Positions 22,601-34,935 of a stretch of DNA of 64,000 nucleotides are shown piece by piece; position 1 is the stretch's first letter; each line of letters opens with the position of its first letter. The position numbers were made by a program, and so were the translations under genes. The DNA is taken from positions 19,963,119 to 20,027,118 of the forward strand of contig CM056550.1 in the NCBI GenBank assembly GCA_029721515.1. The letters run 5' to 3'. Origin of the DNA: Synanceia verrucosa (lineage: Eukaryota; Chordata; Actinopteri; Perciformes; Synanceiidae). The notes beneath the pieces are model-generated. The model saw only the letters and a program-made list of their open reading frames with translations, searched no databases and was not told where the DNA came from.

Positions 22601-25600
22601 AAAAAATGAAAAAAATTAAAATGTGCTAAAATGTCATCAAAATGACTTGTTATAGTGTCCTGAATAATTTCTTGCCAAAAATTTCGAAATATTTTGTGAA
22701 AAAAACAGTTTTTATAGCATGCTGAAAATTGACATAAAATGTCATACTATAGTATGTCAAAAAAGTCAAAAAATGAAAAAAATTAAAATGTGCTAAAATA
22801 TCATCAAAATGACTTGTTATAGTGTCCTGAATAATTTCATGCCAAAAATATCGAAATATCTTGGGAATCAAACAGTTTTTATAGCATGCTGAAAATTGCC
22901 AAAAAGTCATACTATAGTATGTCAAAAAAGTCAAAAAATCTAAAATTTTAAAATGTGCTAAAATGTCATCAAAATGACTTGTTATAGTGTCCTGAATAAT
23001 TTCTTGCCAAAAATTTCGAAATATTTTGTGAAAAAAACAGTTTTTATAGCATGCTGAAAATTGACATAAAATGTCATACTATAGTATGCCAAAAAAGTCA
23101 AAAAATGAAAAAAATTAAAATGTGCTAAAATGTCATCAAAATGACTTGTTATAGTGTCCTGAATAATTTCATGCAAAAAATGTCAAAATATCTCGTGAAA
23201 AAAACAGTTTTTATAGCATGCTGAAAATTGACATAAAATGTCATACTATAGTATGTCAAAAAAGTCAAAAAATGAAAAAAACTTAAAATGTGCTAAAATG
23301 TCATCAAAATGAGTTGTTATAGTGTCCTGAATAATTTCATGCCAAAAATATCGAAATATCTTGGGAAACAAACAGTTTTTAGAGCATGCTGAAAATTGCA
23401 AAAAAAAAGTCATACTATAGTATGTCAAAAAAGACAAAAAATCAAAAATTTTAAAATGTGCTAAAATGTCATCAAAATGACTTGTTATAGTGTCCTGAAT
23501 AATTTCTTGCCAAAAATTTCGAAATATTTTGTGAAAAAAACAGTTTTTATAGCATGCTGAAAATTGACATAAAATGTCATACTATAGTATGTCAAAAAAG
23601 TCAAAAAATGAAAAAAATTAAAATGTGCTAAAATGTCATCAAAATGACTTGTTATAGTGTCCTGAATAATTTCATGCCAAAAATGTCGAAATATCTTGTG
23701 AAAAAAAACAGTTTTTATAGCATGCTGAAAATTGACATAAAAAAGTCAAAAAATGAAAAAAATTTGAATGTGCTAAAATGTCATCAAAATGACTTGTTAT
23801 AGTGTCCTGAATAATTTCATGCCAAAAATGTCGCAATATCTTGTGAAAAAAAACAGTTTTTATAGCATGCTGAAAATTGACATAAAATGTCATACTATAG
23901 TATGTCAAAAAATGAAAAAAATGAAAAAAATTAAAATGTGCTAAAATGTCATCAAAATGACTTGTTATAGTGTCCTGAATAATTTCATGCCAAAAATGTC
24001 AAAATATCTCGTGAAAAAAACAGTTTTTATAGCATGCTGAAAATTGACATAAAATGTCATACTATAGTATGTCAAAAAAGTCAAAAAATGAAAAAAACTT
24101 AAAATGTGCTAAAATGTCATCAAAATGACTTGTTATAGTGTCCTGAATAATTTCATCCCAAAAATATCAAAATAACTTGGGAAACAAACAGTTTTTATAG
24201 CATGCTGAAAATTGCCCCCCAAAAAAGTCATACTATAGTATGTCAAAAAAGTCAAAAAAATTTTAAAAATTAAAATGTGCTAAAATGTTATCAAAATGAC
24301 TTGTTATAGTGTCCTGAATAATTTCATGCCAAAAATGTCAAAATATGTCGTGAAAAAAACAGTTTTTATAGCATGCTGAAAATTGACATAAAATGTCATA
24401 CTATAGTATGTCAAAAAAGTCAAAAAATTAAAAAAATTAAAATGTGCTAAAATGTCATCAAAATGACTTGTTATAGTGTCCTGAATAATTTCATGCCAAA
24501 AATATCGAAATATCTTGGGAAACAAACAGTTTTTATAGCATGCTGAAAATTGACATAAAATGTCATACTATAGTATGTCAAAAAAGTCAAAAAATGAAAA
24601 AAATTTAAATGTGCTAAAATGTCATCAAAATGACTTGTTATAGTGTCCTGAATAATTTCATGCCAAAAATGTCGAAATATCTTGTGAAAAAAAACCCATT
24701 TTTTATAGTATGCTGAAAATTGCCAAAAAAAGTCATACTATAGTATGTCAAAAAAGTAAAAAAATCAAAAATTTTAAAATGTGCTAAAATGTCATCAAAA
24801 TGAGTTGTTATAGTGTCCTGAATAATTTCTTGCCAAAAATTTCGAAATATTTTGTGAAAAAAACAGTTTTTATAGCATGCTGAAAATTGACATAAAATGT
24901 CATAGTATAGTATGCCAAAAAAGTCAAAAAATGAAAAAAATTAAAATGTGCTAAAATGTCATCAAAATGACTTGTTATAGTGTCCTGAATAATTTCATGC
25001 AAAAAATGTCAAAATATCTCGTGAAAAAAACAGTTTCTATAGCATGCTGAAAATTGACATAAAAAGTCATACTATAGTATGTCAAAAATGTCAAAAAATG
25101 AAACATTTTAAAATGTGCTAAAATGTCATCAGACAGGCTTATGATGCTGTCCTGAATAATTTCATGCCAAAAATGTCGAAATATCTTATGAAAAAAACAG
25201 TTTTTAGAGCATGCTGAAAATGGCCAAAAAGTCATAATATAGTATGTCAAAAAAGTCAAAAAATGAAAAATTTTAAAATGTGCTAAAATGTCATCAAAAT
25301 GACTTCTTATACTGTCCTGAATAATTTCTTGCCAAAAATTTTGAAATATCTTGTGAAAAAACAGTTTTTATAGCATGCTGAAAATTGACATAAAATGTCA
25401 TACTATAGTATGCCAAAAAAGTCAAAAAATTATAAAAATTAAAATGTGCTAAAATGTCACCAGAAAGGCTTATTATACTGTCCTGAATAATTTCATGCCA
25501 AAAATGTAAAAATATCTTGTGAAAAAGCAATTTTTATAGCGTGTGGAAAATTGCCAAAAAAAGTCATACTATAGCATGTCAAAAAAGTCAGAAAATGAAA

Positions 25601-27253
25601 AATTTCAAAATGTGCGAAAATGTCATCAGACAGGCTTATGATGCTGTCCTGAATAATTTCATGTCAAAAATGTCAAACTATCTTGTGAAAAAAAAACAGT
25701 TTTTATAGCATGTTGAAAATTGCCCAAAAATGGCATACTATAGTATGTCAAAAAAGTCAAAAAATCTAAAATTTTAAAATATGCTAAAATGTCATCAAAA
25801 TGACTTGTTATAGTGTCCTGAATAATTTCATGCCAAAAATGTCGAAATATCTCATGAAAAAAACAGTTTTTATAGCATGCTGAAAATTGACATAAAAAGT
25901 CATACTATAGTATGCCAAAAAAGTCAAAAAATGAAAAAAATTAAAATGTGCTAAAATGTCATCAAAATGACTTGTTATAGTGTCCTGAATAATTTCATGC
26001 CAAAAATGTCAAAATATCTCGTGAAAAAAACAGTTTTTATAGCATGCTGAAAATTGACATAAAATGTCATACTATAGTATGTCAAAAAAGTCAAAAAATG
26101 AAAAAAACTTGAAATGTGCTAAAATATCATCAAAATGACTTGTTATAGTGTCCTGAATAATTTCATGCCAAAAATATTGAAATATCTTGGGAAACAAACA
26201 GTTTTTATAGCATGCTGAAAATTGACATAAAATGTCATACTATAGTATGTCAAAAAAGTCAAAAAATGAAAAAAATTAAAATGTGCTAAAATGTCATCAA
26301 AATGACTTGTTATAGTGTCCTGAATAATTTCATGCCAAAAATATCGAAATATCTTGGGAAACAAACAGTTTTTATAGCATGCTGAAAATTGCAAAAAAAA
26401 AAGTCATACTATAGTATGTCAAAAAAGACAAAAAAATCAAAAATTTTAAAATGTGCTAAAATGTCATCAAAATGACTTGTTATAGTGTCCTGAATAATTT
26501 CTTGCCAAAAATTTCGAAATATTTTGTGAAAAAAACAGTTTTTATAGCATGCTGAAAATTGACATAAAATGTCATAGTATAGTATGTCAAAAAAGTCAAA
26601 AAATGAAAAAAATTAAAATGTGCTAAAATGTCATCAAAATGACTTGTTATAGTGTCCTGAATAATTTCATCCCAAAAATATCAAAATAACTTGGGAAACA
26701 AACAGTTTTTATAGCATGCTGAAAATTGCCCCCCAAAAAAGTCATACTATAGTATGTCAAAAAAGTCAAAAAAATTTTAAAAATTAAAATGTGCTAAAAT
26801 GTTATCAAAATGACTTGTTATAGTGTCCTGAATAATTTCATGCCAAAAATGTCAAAATATGTCGTGAAAAAAACAGTTTTTATAGCATGCTGAAAATTGA
26901 CATAAAATGTCATACTATAGTATGCCAAAAAATGAAAAAAATGAAAAAAATTAAAACGTGCTAAAATGTCATCAAAATGACTTGTTATAGTGTCCTGAAT
27001 AATTTCATGCAAAAAATGTCAAAATATCTTGTGAAAAAAAACAGTTTTTATAGCATGCTGAAAATTGACATAAAAAAGTCATACTATAGTATGTCAAAAA
27101 GTCAAAAATGTCAAAAATTTGAATGTGCTAAAATGTCATCAAAATGACTTGTTATAGTGTCCTGAATAATTTCATGCCAAAATGTCGAAATATCTTGTGA
27201 AAAAAACAGTTTTTATAGTATGCTGAAAATTGACAAAAATGTCATACTATAGT

Positions 27254-28945
27254 ATGTCAAAAAAGTAAAAAAATCTAAAATTTTAAAATGTGCTAAAATG
27301 TCATCAAAATGAGTTGTTATAGTGTCCTGAATAATTTCTTGCCAAAAATGTCGAAATATTTTGTGAAAAAAACAGTTTTTATAGCATGCTGAAAATTGAC
27401 ATAAAAAGTCATACTATAGTATGTCAAAAAAGTCAAAAAATGAAACATTTTAAAATGTGCTAAAATGTCATCAGACAGGCTTATGATGCTGTCCTGAATA
27501 ATTTCATGCCAAAAATGTCGAAATATCTCATGAAAAAAACAGTTTTTAGAGCATGCTGAAAATGGCCAAAAAGTCATAATATAGTATGTCAAAAAATGAA
27601 AAATTTTAAAATGTGCTAAAATGTCATCAAAATGACTTCTTATAGTGTCCTGAATAATTTCTTGCCAAAAATTTTGAAATATCTTGTGAAAAAACAGTTT
27701 TTATAGCATGCTGAAAATTGACATAAAATGTCATACTATAGTATGCCAAAAAAGTCAAAAAATTATAAAAATTAAAATGTGCTAAAATGTCACCAGAAAG
27801 GCTTATTATACTGTCCTGAATAATTTCATGCCAAAAATGTAAAAATATCTTGTGAAAAAGCAATTTTTATAGCGTGTGGAAAATTGCCAAAAAAAGTCAT
27901 ACTATAGCATGTCAAAAAAGTCAGAAAATGAAAAATTTCAAAATGTGCGAAAATGTCATCAGACAGGCTTATGATGCTGTCCTGAATAATTTCATGTCAA
28001 AAATGTCAAACTATCTTGTGAAAAAAAAACAGTTTTTATAGCATGCTGAAAATTGCCCCCAAAAAAAGTCATACTATAGTATGTCAAAAAAGTCAAAAAA
28101 ATTTTAAAATGTGCTAAAATGTCATCAAAATGACTTGTTATAGTGTCCTGAATAATTTCATGCCAAAAATGTCGAAATATCTTGTGAAAAAAAAACATTT
28201 TTTATAGTATGCTGAAAATTGCCAAAAAAAGTCATACTATAGTATGTCAAAAAAGTAAAAAAATCTAAAATTTTAAAATGTGCTAAAATGTCATCAAAAT
28301 GAGTTGTTATAGTGTCCTGAATAATTTCTTGCCAAAAATGTCGAAATATTTTGTGAAAAAAACAGTTTTTATAGCATGCTGAAAATTGACATAAAAAGTC
28401 ATACTATAGTATGTCAAAAAAGTCAAAAAATGAAACATTTTAAAATGTGCTAAAATGTCATCAGACAGGCTTATGATGCTGTCCTGAATAATTTCATGCC
28501 AAAAATGTCGAAATATCTCATGAAAAAAACAGTTTTTAGAGCATGCTGAAAATGGCCAAAAAGTCATAATATAGTATGTCAAAAAAGTCAAAAAATGAAA
28601 AATTTTAAAATGTGCTAAAATGTCATCAAAATGACTTCTTATAGTGTCCTGAATAATTTCTTGCCAAAAATTTTGAAATATCTTGTGAAAAAACAGTTTT
28701 TATAGCATGCTGAAAATTGACATAAAATGTCATACTATAGTATGCCAAAAAAGTCAAAAAATTATAAAAATTAAAATGTGCTAAAATGTCACCAGAAAGG
28801 CTTATTATACTGTCCTGAATAATTTCATGCCAAAAATGTAAAAATATCTTGTGAAAAAGCAATTTTTATAGCATGTGGAAAATTGCCAAAAAAAGTCATA
28901 CTATAGCATGTCAAAAAAGTCAGAAAATGAAAAATTTCAAAATGT
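27254..28945 (-). repeat. Tandem duplication of a ~990-bp six-monomer block
   Basis: Two near-identical segments, starting at about 27254 and 28246 (gtatgtcaaaaaagtaaaaaaatc), each carry the rare variants gagttgttatag, CAGACAGGCTTATGATGCTG, tcataatatagtatg, a caccagaaaggc monomer and a gcgtgtgg/gcatgtgg monomer. A third, partial copy lies at about 25.06-25.64 kb. Six monomers per period fits the ~165-167 bp unit. Confidence 0.82.
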
Positions 28946-30235
28946 GCTAAAATGTCATCAGACAGGATTGTTATAGTGTCCTGAATAATTTCATGTCAAA
29001 AATGTCAAACTATCTTGTGAAAAAAAAACAGTTTTTATAGTATGTTGAAAATTGCCCAAAAATGGCATACTATAGTATGTCAAAAAAAGTTAAAAAATGA
29101 AAAATTTTAAAATGTGCTAAAATGTCATCAAAATGACTTGTTAAAGTGTCCTGAATAATTTCATGCCAAAAATGTCGAAATATCTCATGAAAAAAACAGT
29201 TTTTATAGCATATTGAAAATTGCCAAAAAAAAGTCATACTATAGTATGTCAACAAAGTCAAAAAATGAAAAATTTTAAAATGTGCTAAAATGTCATCAGA
29301 CAGGATTGTTATAGTGTCCTGAATAATTTCTTGTCAAAAATGTCAAACTATCTTGTGAAAAAAAAACAGTTTTTATAGTATGTTGAAAATTGCCCAAAAA
29401 TGGCATACTATAGTATGTCAAAAAAAGTTAAAAAATGAAAAATTTTAAAATGTGCTAAAATGTCATCAGAAAGGCTTATGATGCTGTCCTGAATAATTTC
29501 ATGCCAAAAATGTTAAAATATCTCGTGAAAAAACAGTTTTTATGGCATGTTGAAAATTGCCAAAAAAAGTCATACTATAGTATGTAAAAAAATTCAAAAA
29601 ATGAAAAATTTTAAAGTGTGCTAAAATGTCATCAAAATGACTTGTTATAGTGTCCTGAATAATTTCTTGCCAAAAATTTCGAAATATCTTGTGAAAAAAA
29701 CAGTTTTTATAGCATGCTGAAAATTGACATAAAATGTCATACTATAGTATGCCAAAAAAGTCAAAAAATGAAAAAAATTAAAATGTGCTAAAATGTCATC
29801 AGAAAGGCTTATTATACGATCCTGAATAATTTCATGCCAAAAATGTCAAAATATCTTGTGAAAAAGCAATTTCTATAGCATGTTGAAAATTGCCAAAAAA
29901 AAGTCATACTATAGTATGTCAAAAAAGTCAAAAAATGAACAATTTTAAAATGTGCTAAAATGTCATCAGACAGGCTTGTGATGCTGTCCTGAATAATTTC
30001 ATGTAAAAAATGTCAAAATATCTTGTGAAAAAAAGTTTTTATAGCATGTTGAAAATTGCCCAAAAATGGCATACTATAGTATGTAAAAAAAAAGTTAAAT
30101 GAAAAATTTTAAAATGTGCTAAAATGTCATCAAAATGACTTGTTATAGTGTCCTGAATAATTTCATGCCAAAAATATCGAAATATCTCGTGAAAAAACAG
30201 TTTTTATAGCATGTTGAAAATTGCCCAAAAAATGA

Positions 30236-30805
30236 CAAATGCTATAAAATTTGCTTTTTTCACAACATATTTCGAAATTTTTGACATGAAATTATTCGGG
30301 ACAGTACAACAAGTTTTCCTGATGACATTTTAGTACAATTTTTTTCATTTTTTGGCATACTATAGTATGACGTGTTTTGGCAATTTTCACCATGCTATAA
30401 AAATGCCTTTTTCACAAGATATTTTGACGTTTTTGACATGAAATTATTCAGGACACTATAATAAGTCTTTCTGATGACATTTTAAAATTTTTCATTTTTT
30501 GACTTTTTTGGCATACTATAGTATGACATTTTATGTCAATTTTCAACATACTATAAAAATAGCTTTTTCACAAGATATTTCAACATGTTTTGGCATGAAA
30601 TTATTCAGTACACTATAATAAGTCTTTCTCATGACATTTTTGTGCATTTTAACATTTTTATTTGTTTTTTTACTTTTTTGACATACTATAGTATGACATT
30701 TTTTGGCAATTTTCAACATGCTACAATATTTTACAACTTTTTAAATTTTTTTCATTTTTTGACATGCTATAGAATTGCTTTTTGACAAGATATTTCAATA
30801 TATTC
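30236..30805 (+). repeat. Satellite array C, short, orientation as array A
   Basis: At about 30.23-30.24 kb the motif order flips from gttgaaaattgccc (minus) to atgctataaaatttgc, cacaacatatttcg, catgaaattattcggg (plus). About three diverged monomers follow and end at caagatatttcaatatattc, next to a SINE fragment. High divergence fits an array edge. Confidence 0.85.
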
Positions 30806-30806
30806 T

Positions 30807-31045
30807 CTCCAGGTACTCCGGCTTCCTCCTCCCATCCAAAAACATGGGGATTATGCTAATTGGCTAATTTAAATTGACTGTAGGTGTCAATGTGAGTGCG
30901 AATGGTTGTCTGTCTCTATGTGCCCTACGATGAACTAGCGACTTGTCCAGAGTGTAGCCTGCCTTTCACCCTAAGACAGCTGGGATAGGTTCCCCCCCCC
31001 CTTTTTGAGGATAAGCGATAGAAAATGGATGGATAGATGGATAAA
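30807..31045 (+). mobile_element. SINE fragment, 5'-truncated, at the right edge of the satellite
   Basis: It begins within the shared SINE body (CTCTCCAGGTACTCCGGCTT, cctcc) and continues through AAAACATGGGGATTATGCTA, the tgtctgtctctatgtg segment, GACTTGTCCAGAGTGTAGCC and CTAAGACAGCTGGGATAGGT to a ggatggatagatgg end. It is the same family as the copies at 4.46 and 40.8 kb, without a tRNA head. It abuts the last satellite monomer directly. Confidence 0.78.
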
Positions 31046-31584
31046 GATTTGTGCTTATTCAATTGAATAAAAATTCACATGAAGACATAAGTGAAAAGCA
31101 ACAAAAACGTTTATTACCAAATATACTGTGACACAAAATGTCACATAAGATAACCTGTAAGTATCCCTTTATTTCCAAAATATTTAAACCATATACGGTA
31201 AAACAATCACACTACTTAAGACCATCTTTTTTTTTGAGTAGAAGTTATTTTCCCTGTAGATAGAGTACTAATACTCAGTGTCATGTTTCAGATCAACAGT
31301 GACAAAAATGTAAACAACAATCTGAATAAATAATTAACTTGCAAACAAAGCGAAGCTTGTGTTTGAATATTTTTCTTGCAAAACAAAAAGATACCAACTG
31401 GTAACCAGAGACAATCAACACTGCTTACATCCAGCAGTCTGAGCTTGGAGTGTTTTTTTTCATGACGGGTCACTGAGTGATGTCAGCTTTGAGTACAAAG
31501 TCTGGCTGTGGTGTAAAGGCTGACAATTCCATCCTGCACAGACGCCTTGGCCTGTAATAATTGTCTGTGAGCTTCTAAAAAGGT
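31046..31584. other. tmem101 3' UTR and spacer
   Basis: Downstream of the tmem101 stop on the minus strand. Minus-strand AATAAA signals are at 31168-31173 and 31110-31115, either of which could end the transcript. No other gene was seen. Confidence 0.55.
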
Positions 31585-34500
31585 TCAGCCGTCAGTTGCC
31601 AGGATCAGCACAGCGCCGAATATACCCACGTTATGTCCTATGAGCTTCATCTGGTTCCAGAACTCCACCTTGCGAGTGTGGTGCCAGTAGCCCAGGTTAC
31701 CATCTATGAGCAGGATAACCAGAGGCAGGACAGTGGCCAGAATCTGTGCAGCCAAGCGGATGTAGCAGCCAGAGAGGAAGGCCAGAGCCAGCACCCCAAA
31801 CAGGACCTCCAGCAGCATCAGAGTGATCTCTCCTCCCACAATGTGGTTCAGATAGGCCTGCTGGTCCTCTTTGCTGTGCTGCAGGGAGTACACCTGGTGG
31901 GGGGAAGAGGCACTGTGTTATTTCACTTTGGTGCAACACTTTCACAAGCCCACAGATCAGTGTGTACTGCAGTACACTGGTGGAAACCCTGCTTGAGCCA
32001 GATGTGATGAAATACTCAAGTTGATCCAGAGATATAGTTTTCACAAGAATGGGACAGCCATGACAGCACAGTAACCTTGACGTTTGACCTCCAAAATCCA
32101 GTCAGTTCATCCAAAGAATCAAAGAGGATGTTTGGGCCAAATGTGAAGAAGGTATCAAATCAAATGCCTCTGGAGGCAAAAAATGATGTTCGATGCAGTC
32201 TCGCCAGAATGTTAGCTACTCTTACAGAGTGCAGCAATTTAAAATTCGCTTTTACTCATGCTGATTAACAGGGCTCAGCAAAGTGAACATGCTGCTCCAA
32301 AAACATCTCTACATGCACAGTAAATGCAATCATTGATCTAGTCTCAGGGCAGAGTATGACGTCTTATTTGATATTCAGTTTGAACATCGACGAACTGCTA
32401 CCGAAAAAACACTTGCACGTATTATTACGTCAATCGCACTCAATGAGTTAATGATCAGGGATTAGAGTACGCTTGGAGATTTTTTCTTATACAATTTCCA
32501 ATCCATTTTCTCATATGATTTCCAATCCATTTCTTCATTCCACTGATCCATTAATCTAGTTGACACCAGTTGAGTCTCTTAGCATTGCAATGTATGGTCT
32601 CTGACACATTTTATGACAATTGGGATAAGAGCACCAGTACTGTAAATAAATAAAACGTAATGTGTGCCTCAGTTCTTGTTAACTGTTTTGATTAGAATTT
32701 CTTTACAAGTCGATCTGAACACAATAAATATATAAAGTGATCGGTAGGACTTACCATGCAGATGAGGTAGACTCCCAGGAAAACTTGTCCAGTAGATTGC
32801 AGGGATCTGCTGCGAGGTTTCTGTCTGTAAACCTCCCCCGCCCCGCTGGAGAGAACCAGGAAGCCTCCAATAATGGCCAGCGCTCTGGAATACATCCGGA
32901 CCTGTAGGGGAATAAGTTTCTGTTACAATACCAATATCTCTGATAAAATGATCTACTTTCAAACTTCTGATGCTGGTCCAGATCCATGATTCTCTAATGT
33001 GTCAAACAGATGTGTTTTTTATATTTCAACAGATGGACTGACAGACAACCTAAACACACATAAACTATGCTGGTCGCCAGTCCAGAAGGATAATGACTTT
33101 AAGAAAGATCTGGGAAAAGATGATATCAGTAAAATCACAGGTTGAATTCAGTGATGAAACTTGAGGAGAAGCTGCAGAAAGTCTGGTGATCATAAGTGAT
33201 TTACAATCACAAACACAATCCATGAGTCCAATTCTTTAAAGTTGAACTGGTGAAATAATACTGGTGTATTATTATGAGAGGTACACAATCTTAACAGCAG
33301 CTTTGTTTGTGTAACCACACACAGATAGGAGGTGACTCACCTTAAGCCAGTCCCCGTAGTACACTTGTTCTCCAACATATGATGCATATGTGCTGACGGC
33401 CAGCTGTACAGCAGCAGCCAGTGCAAACCATCTCCTCTTCACCCCAAATGACATGAAGCTGGCGCAGAGCACTGCAGCCCCCATGTCCACATACAGGTAC
33501 GGCACGTGGATATCTGGCTTCCTGGAGACAACAATGAATGAAAAAAGGTTTCAAATTTAAATTGCTGAAAGCTGTTTGCCTTCTCTGATTCAGTCTTATA
33601 CATGCATAAACACAAATACTGCTTAACAAGTATTAAATGCTGTTTAGCACCTCACAAAAAATTGCTGCTGTATGTAATCTGAAATATTTTTATTACAGGA
33701 TTTTGTCATGGTAAAATCTGACAGCCTAAACAATAATATAGCACATGATTAATACAACAAAAAAGATTACAATTTCAATGTTCAGAAGAAGCCTCAAACC
33801 AGACTGAAATTCCAATACAAAAAGAGCTATTGAAACTCTTGAATTCAACACCTGGATCATAAAGAAGTGTGACAGATCATTTCGGTGTCCTCAAGCAACA
33901 AATCACATTCATTAGGTTGTAAACATGCGCCAAGAAAACATCAAGCCAATAATAATATAGAGCCAAATACTACATTACTATTTTTAAGTCAAAACATTCC
34001 AGTACAACACAAACTAAAATCGATTTGAGACTAAGAATAAAAAAGCAGCCAGGTATGACAAAGGGTGTATACATTAGTGTACAAAAGTTGCTATATTTAC
34101 TGAGTAATTTAGAGGGGTGGTTGTCTAAAAGTAAAGACCAAGCTACCCACCAGACTGAAACAATACACGCCCAGTGTACATAAGAGATTAAAATCACCAT
34201 TAAGGTTACTACCAGAAAAGAAATTACAGCCTGTCCCCCTGTCGACTACAAATTACAGACCAGGATAAAAGTAACATGTGATTTAAATCCAAACAAATCC
34301 ATATGGCTGCCTGGGGTTGCTAACGCCCCTGTTAGCTAGCTAGCTGTGCGTTTCAACGTTGCACTTACAACAGAAAAGAGACAGAAATCAGCAAATACGC
34401 GTATTGTCAAGTAATCAACGATATCTCACAAATTATGCATCGTTTCAATAATTATCTTGACAACAATGGTTGTTTTTGTATAAGTTATCTTGGAATTCGA

Positions 34501-34688
34501 TTGCTAGCGTTAACTCGTTAGCTTTTTTCCGTTTCACTACTCGCTAACTTTTCTTACCTTTTTGAGTCTGCTCGTTCAGCAAACAACATCAACATGCTGA
34601 AACAGTTCCAAAACCCAAACCGGGTCAAAATAAACGCTCCTAGCTGGCTGAGAAACCGTAAAGTCTGCTTCCTACTGGGGGCTGCCAT
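31585..34688 (-). CDS. tmem101: Transmembrane protein 101, 4 coding exons, 255 aa
   Basis: Exons on the minus strand: 34558-34688, 33341-33521, 32755-32901 and 31585-31893, all with GT-AG introns and consistent phases (exon 1 ends AG, completed by G of exon 2; the other joins are phase 0). The start is ATG at 34688 (MAAPSRKQTLRFLSQLG), giving 255 aa against about 257 for human TMEM101. Recognised segments: KPDIHVPYLYVDMGAAVLCA, SFMSFGVKRRWFALAAA, RMYSRALAIIGGFLV, KPRSRSLQSTGQVFLG, and the C-terminus GHNVGIFGAVLILATDG. The protein is a multi-pass membrane protein with several hydrophobic segments. Its function is poorly known; the human protein was reported in overexpression screens to activate NF-kB signalling. 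It is convergent with lsm12, from which the satellite separates it. Confidence 0.95.
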
Positions 34689-34935
34689 TCTTGGTGCACT
34701 CAGTGCCAACGACAGTGAAGGCATTCAAAGAACTTCCGGCAGTGTCGAAATAAAAGCACCATTCGTTGCACATGTATAGACCGCAGCTGTAATTGAAACG
34801 CTGGTGCTACTGTTTTGAAAAAGAGCTTCCGTTCTACTGCAAAGACCCCCTCCTATAGGCCAATAGAACAAAGTGGGCGGGACGGACTCGATGATTGGAC
34901 CAGGAGAAAGCAAAGAAGAAAAAAAAAAAAGCTCG
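34689..34935 (-). promoter_or_regulatory. tmem101 5' UTR and TATA-less promoter
   Basis: Immediately upstream of the tmem101 ATG (minus strand). An ETS-type CCGGAAGTT is at 34731-34739, a GC box (gggcggg on +) at about 34875-34881, and CCAAT motifs at 34860-34864 (+) and 34894-34898 (-). There is no TATA box. The combination is typical of widely expressed genes. The transcription start cannot be fixed from sequence alone. Confidence 0.5.

Larger units (their letters stand above)
11063..30235 (-). repeat. Satellite array B, ~167-168-bp monomers, inverted orientation
   Basis: About 113 monomers of the same satellite, on the opposite strand to array A. Diagnostic unit: ATGACTTGTTATAGTGTCC, tgaataatttcatgcc, AAAAATGTCGAAATATCTTG, tgaaaaaaacagtttttatagcatgctg (abridged), aaaattgacataaaatgt, CATACTATAGTATG, A-rich end. 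Adjacent start points differ by 167-169 bp (15179, 15346, 15515). Variants recur in blocks: cttgggaaacaaac vs cttgtgaaaaaaa vs ctcgtg; gacataaaatg vs gccaaaaag vs gcaaaaaaa; ttcttgccaaaaatttcg vs ttcatgccaaaaatgtcg. This shows multi-monomer amplification. One SINE interrupts it at 14.29 kb. The longest open frame (203 codons at 18688-19299) arises because the monomer is close to 56 codons; it is not considered a gene. Confidence 0.94.

Noticed and set aside
7591..30785. Dozens of 60-200-codon open frames with peptides such as HEIIQDTITSHFDDILAHF
   Set aside because: They are translations of satellite monomers, occur in both arrays according to orientation, and break whenever poly-A lengths change. 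There is no splice structure, start context or domain.
7533..30805. CRISPR-like repeat array
   Set aside because: Repeats are contiguous ~167-bp monomers without unique spacers, in a vertebrate genome; this is a satellite.
7533..30805. CENP-B box in the satellite
   Set aside because: No match to the NTTCGNNNNANNCGGGN pattern; monomers have TTTCGAAAT-type sites but no CGGG partner.
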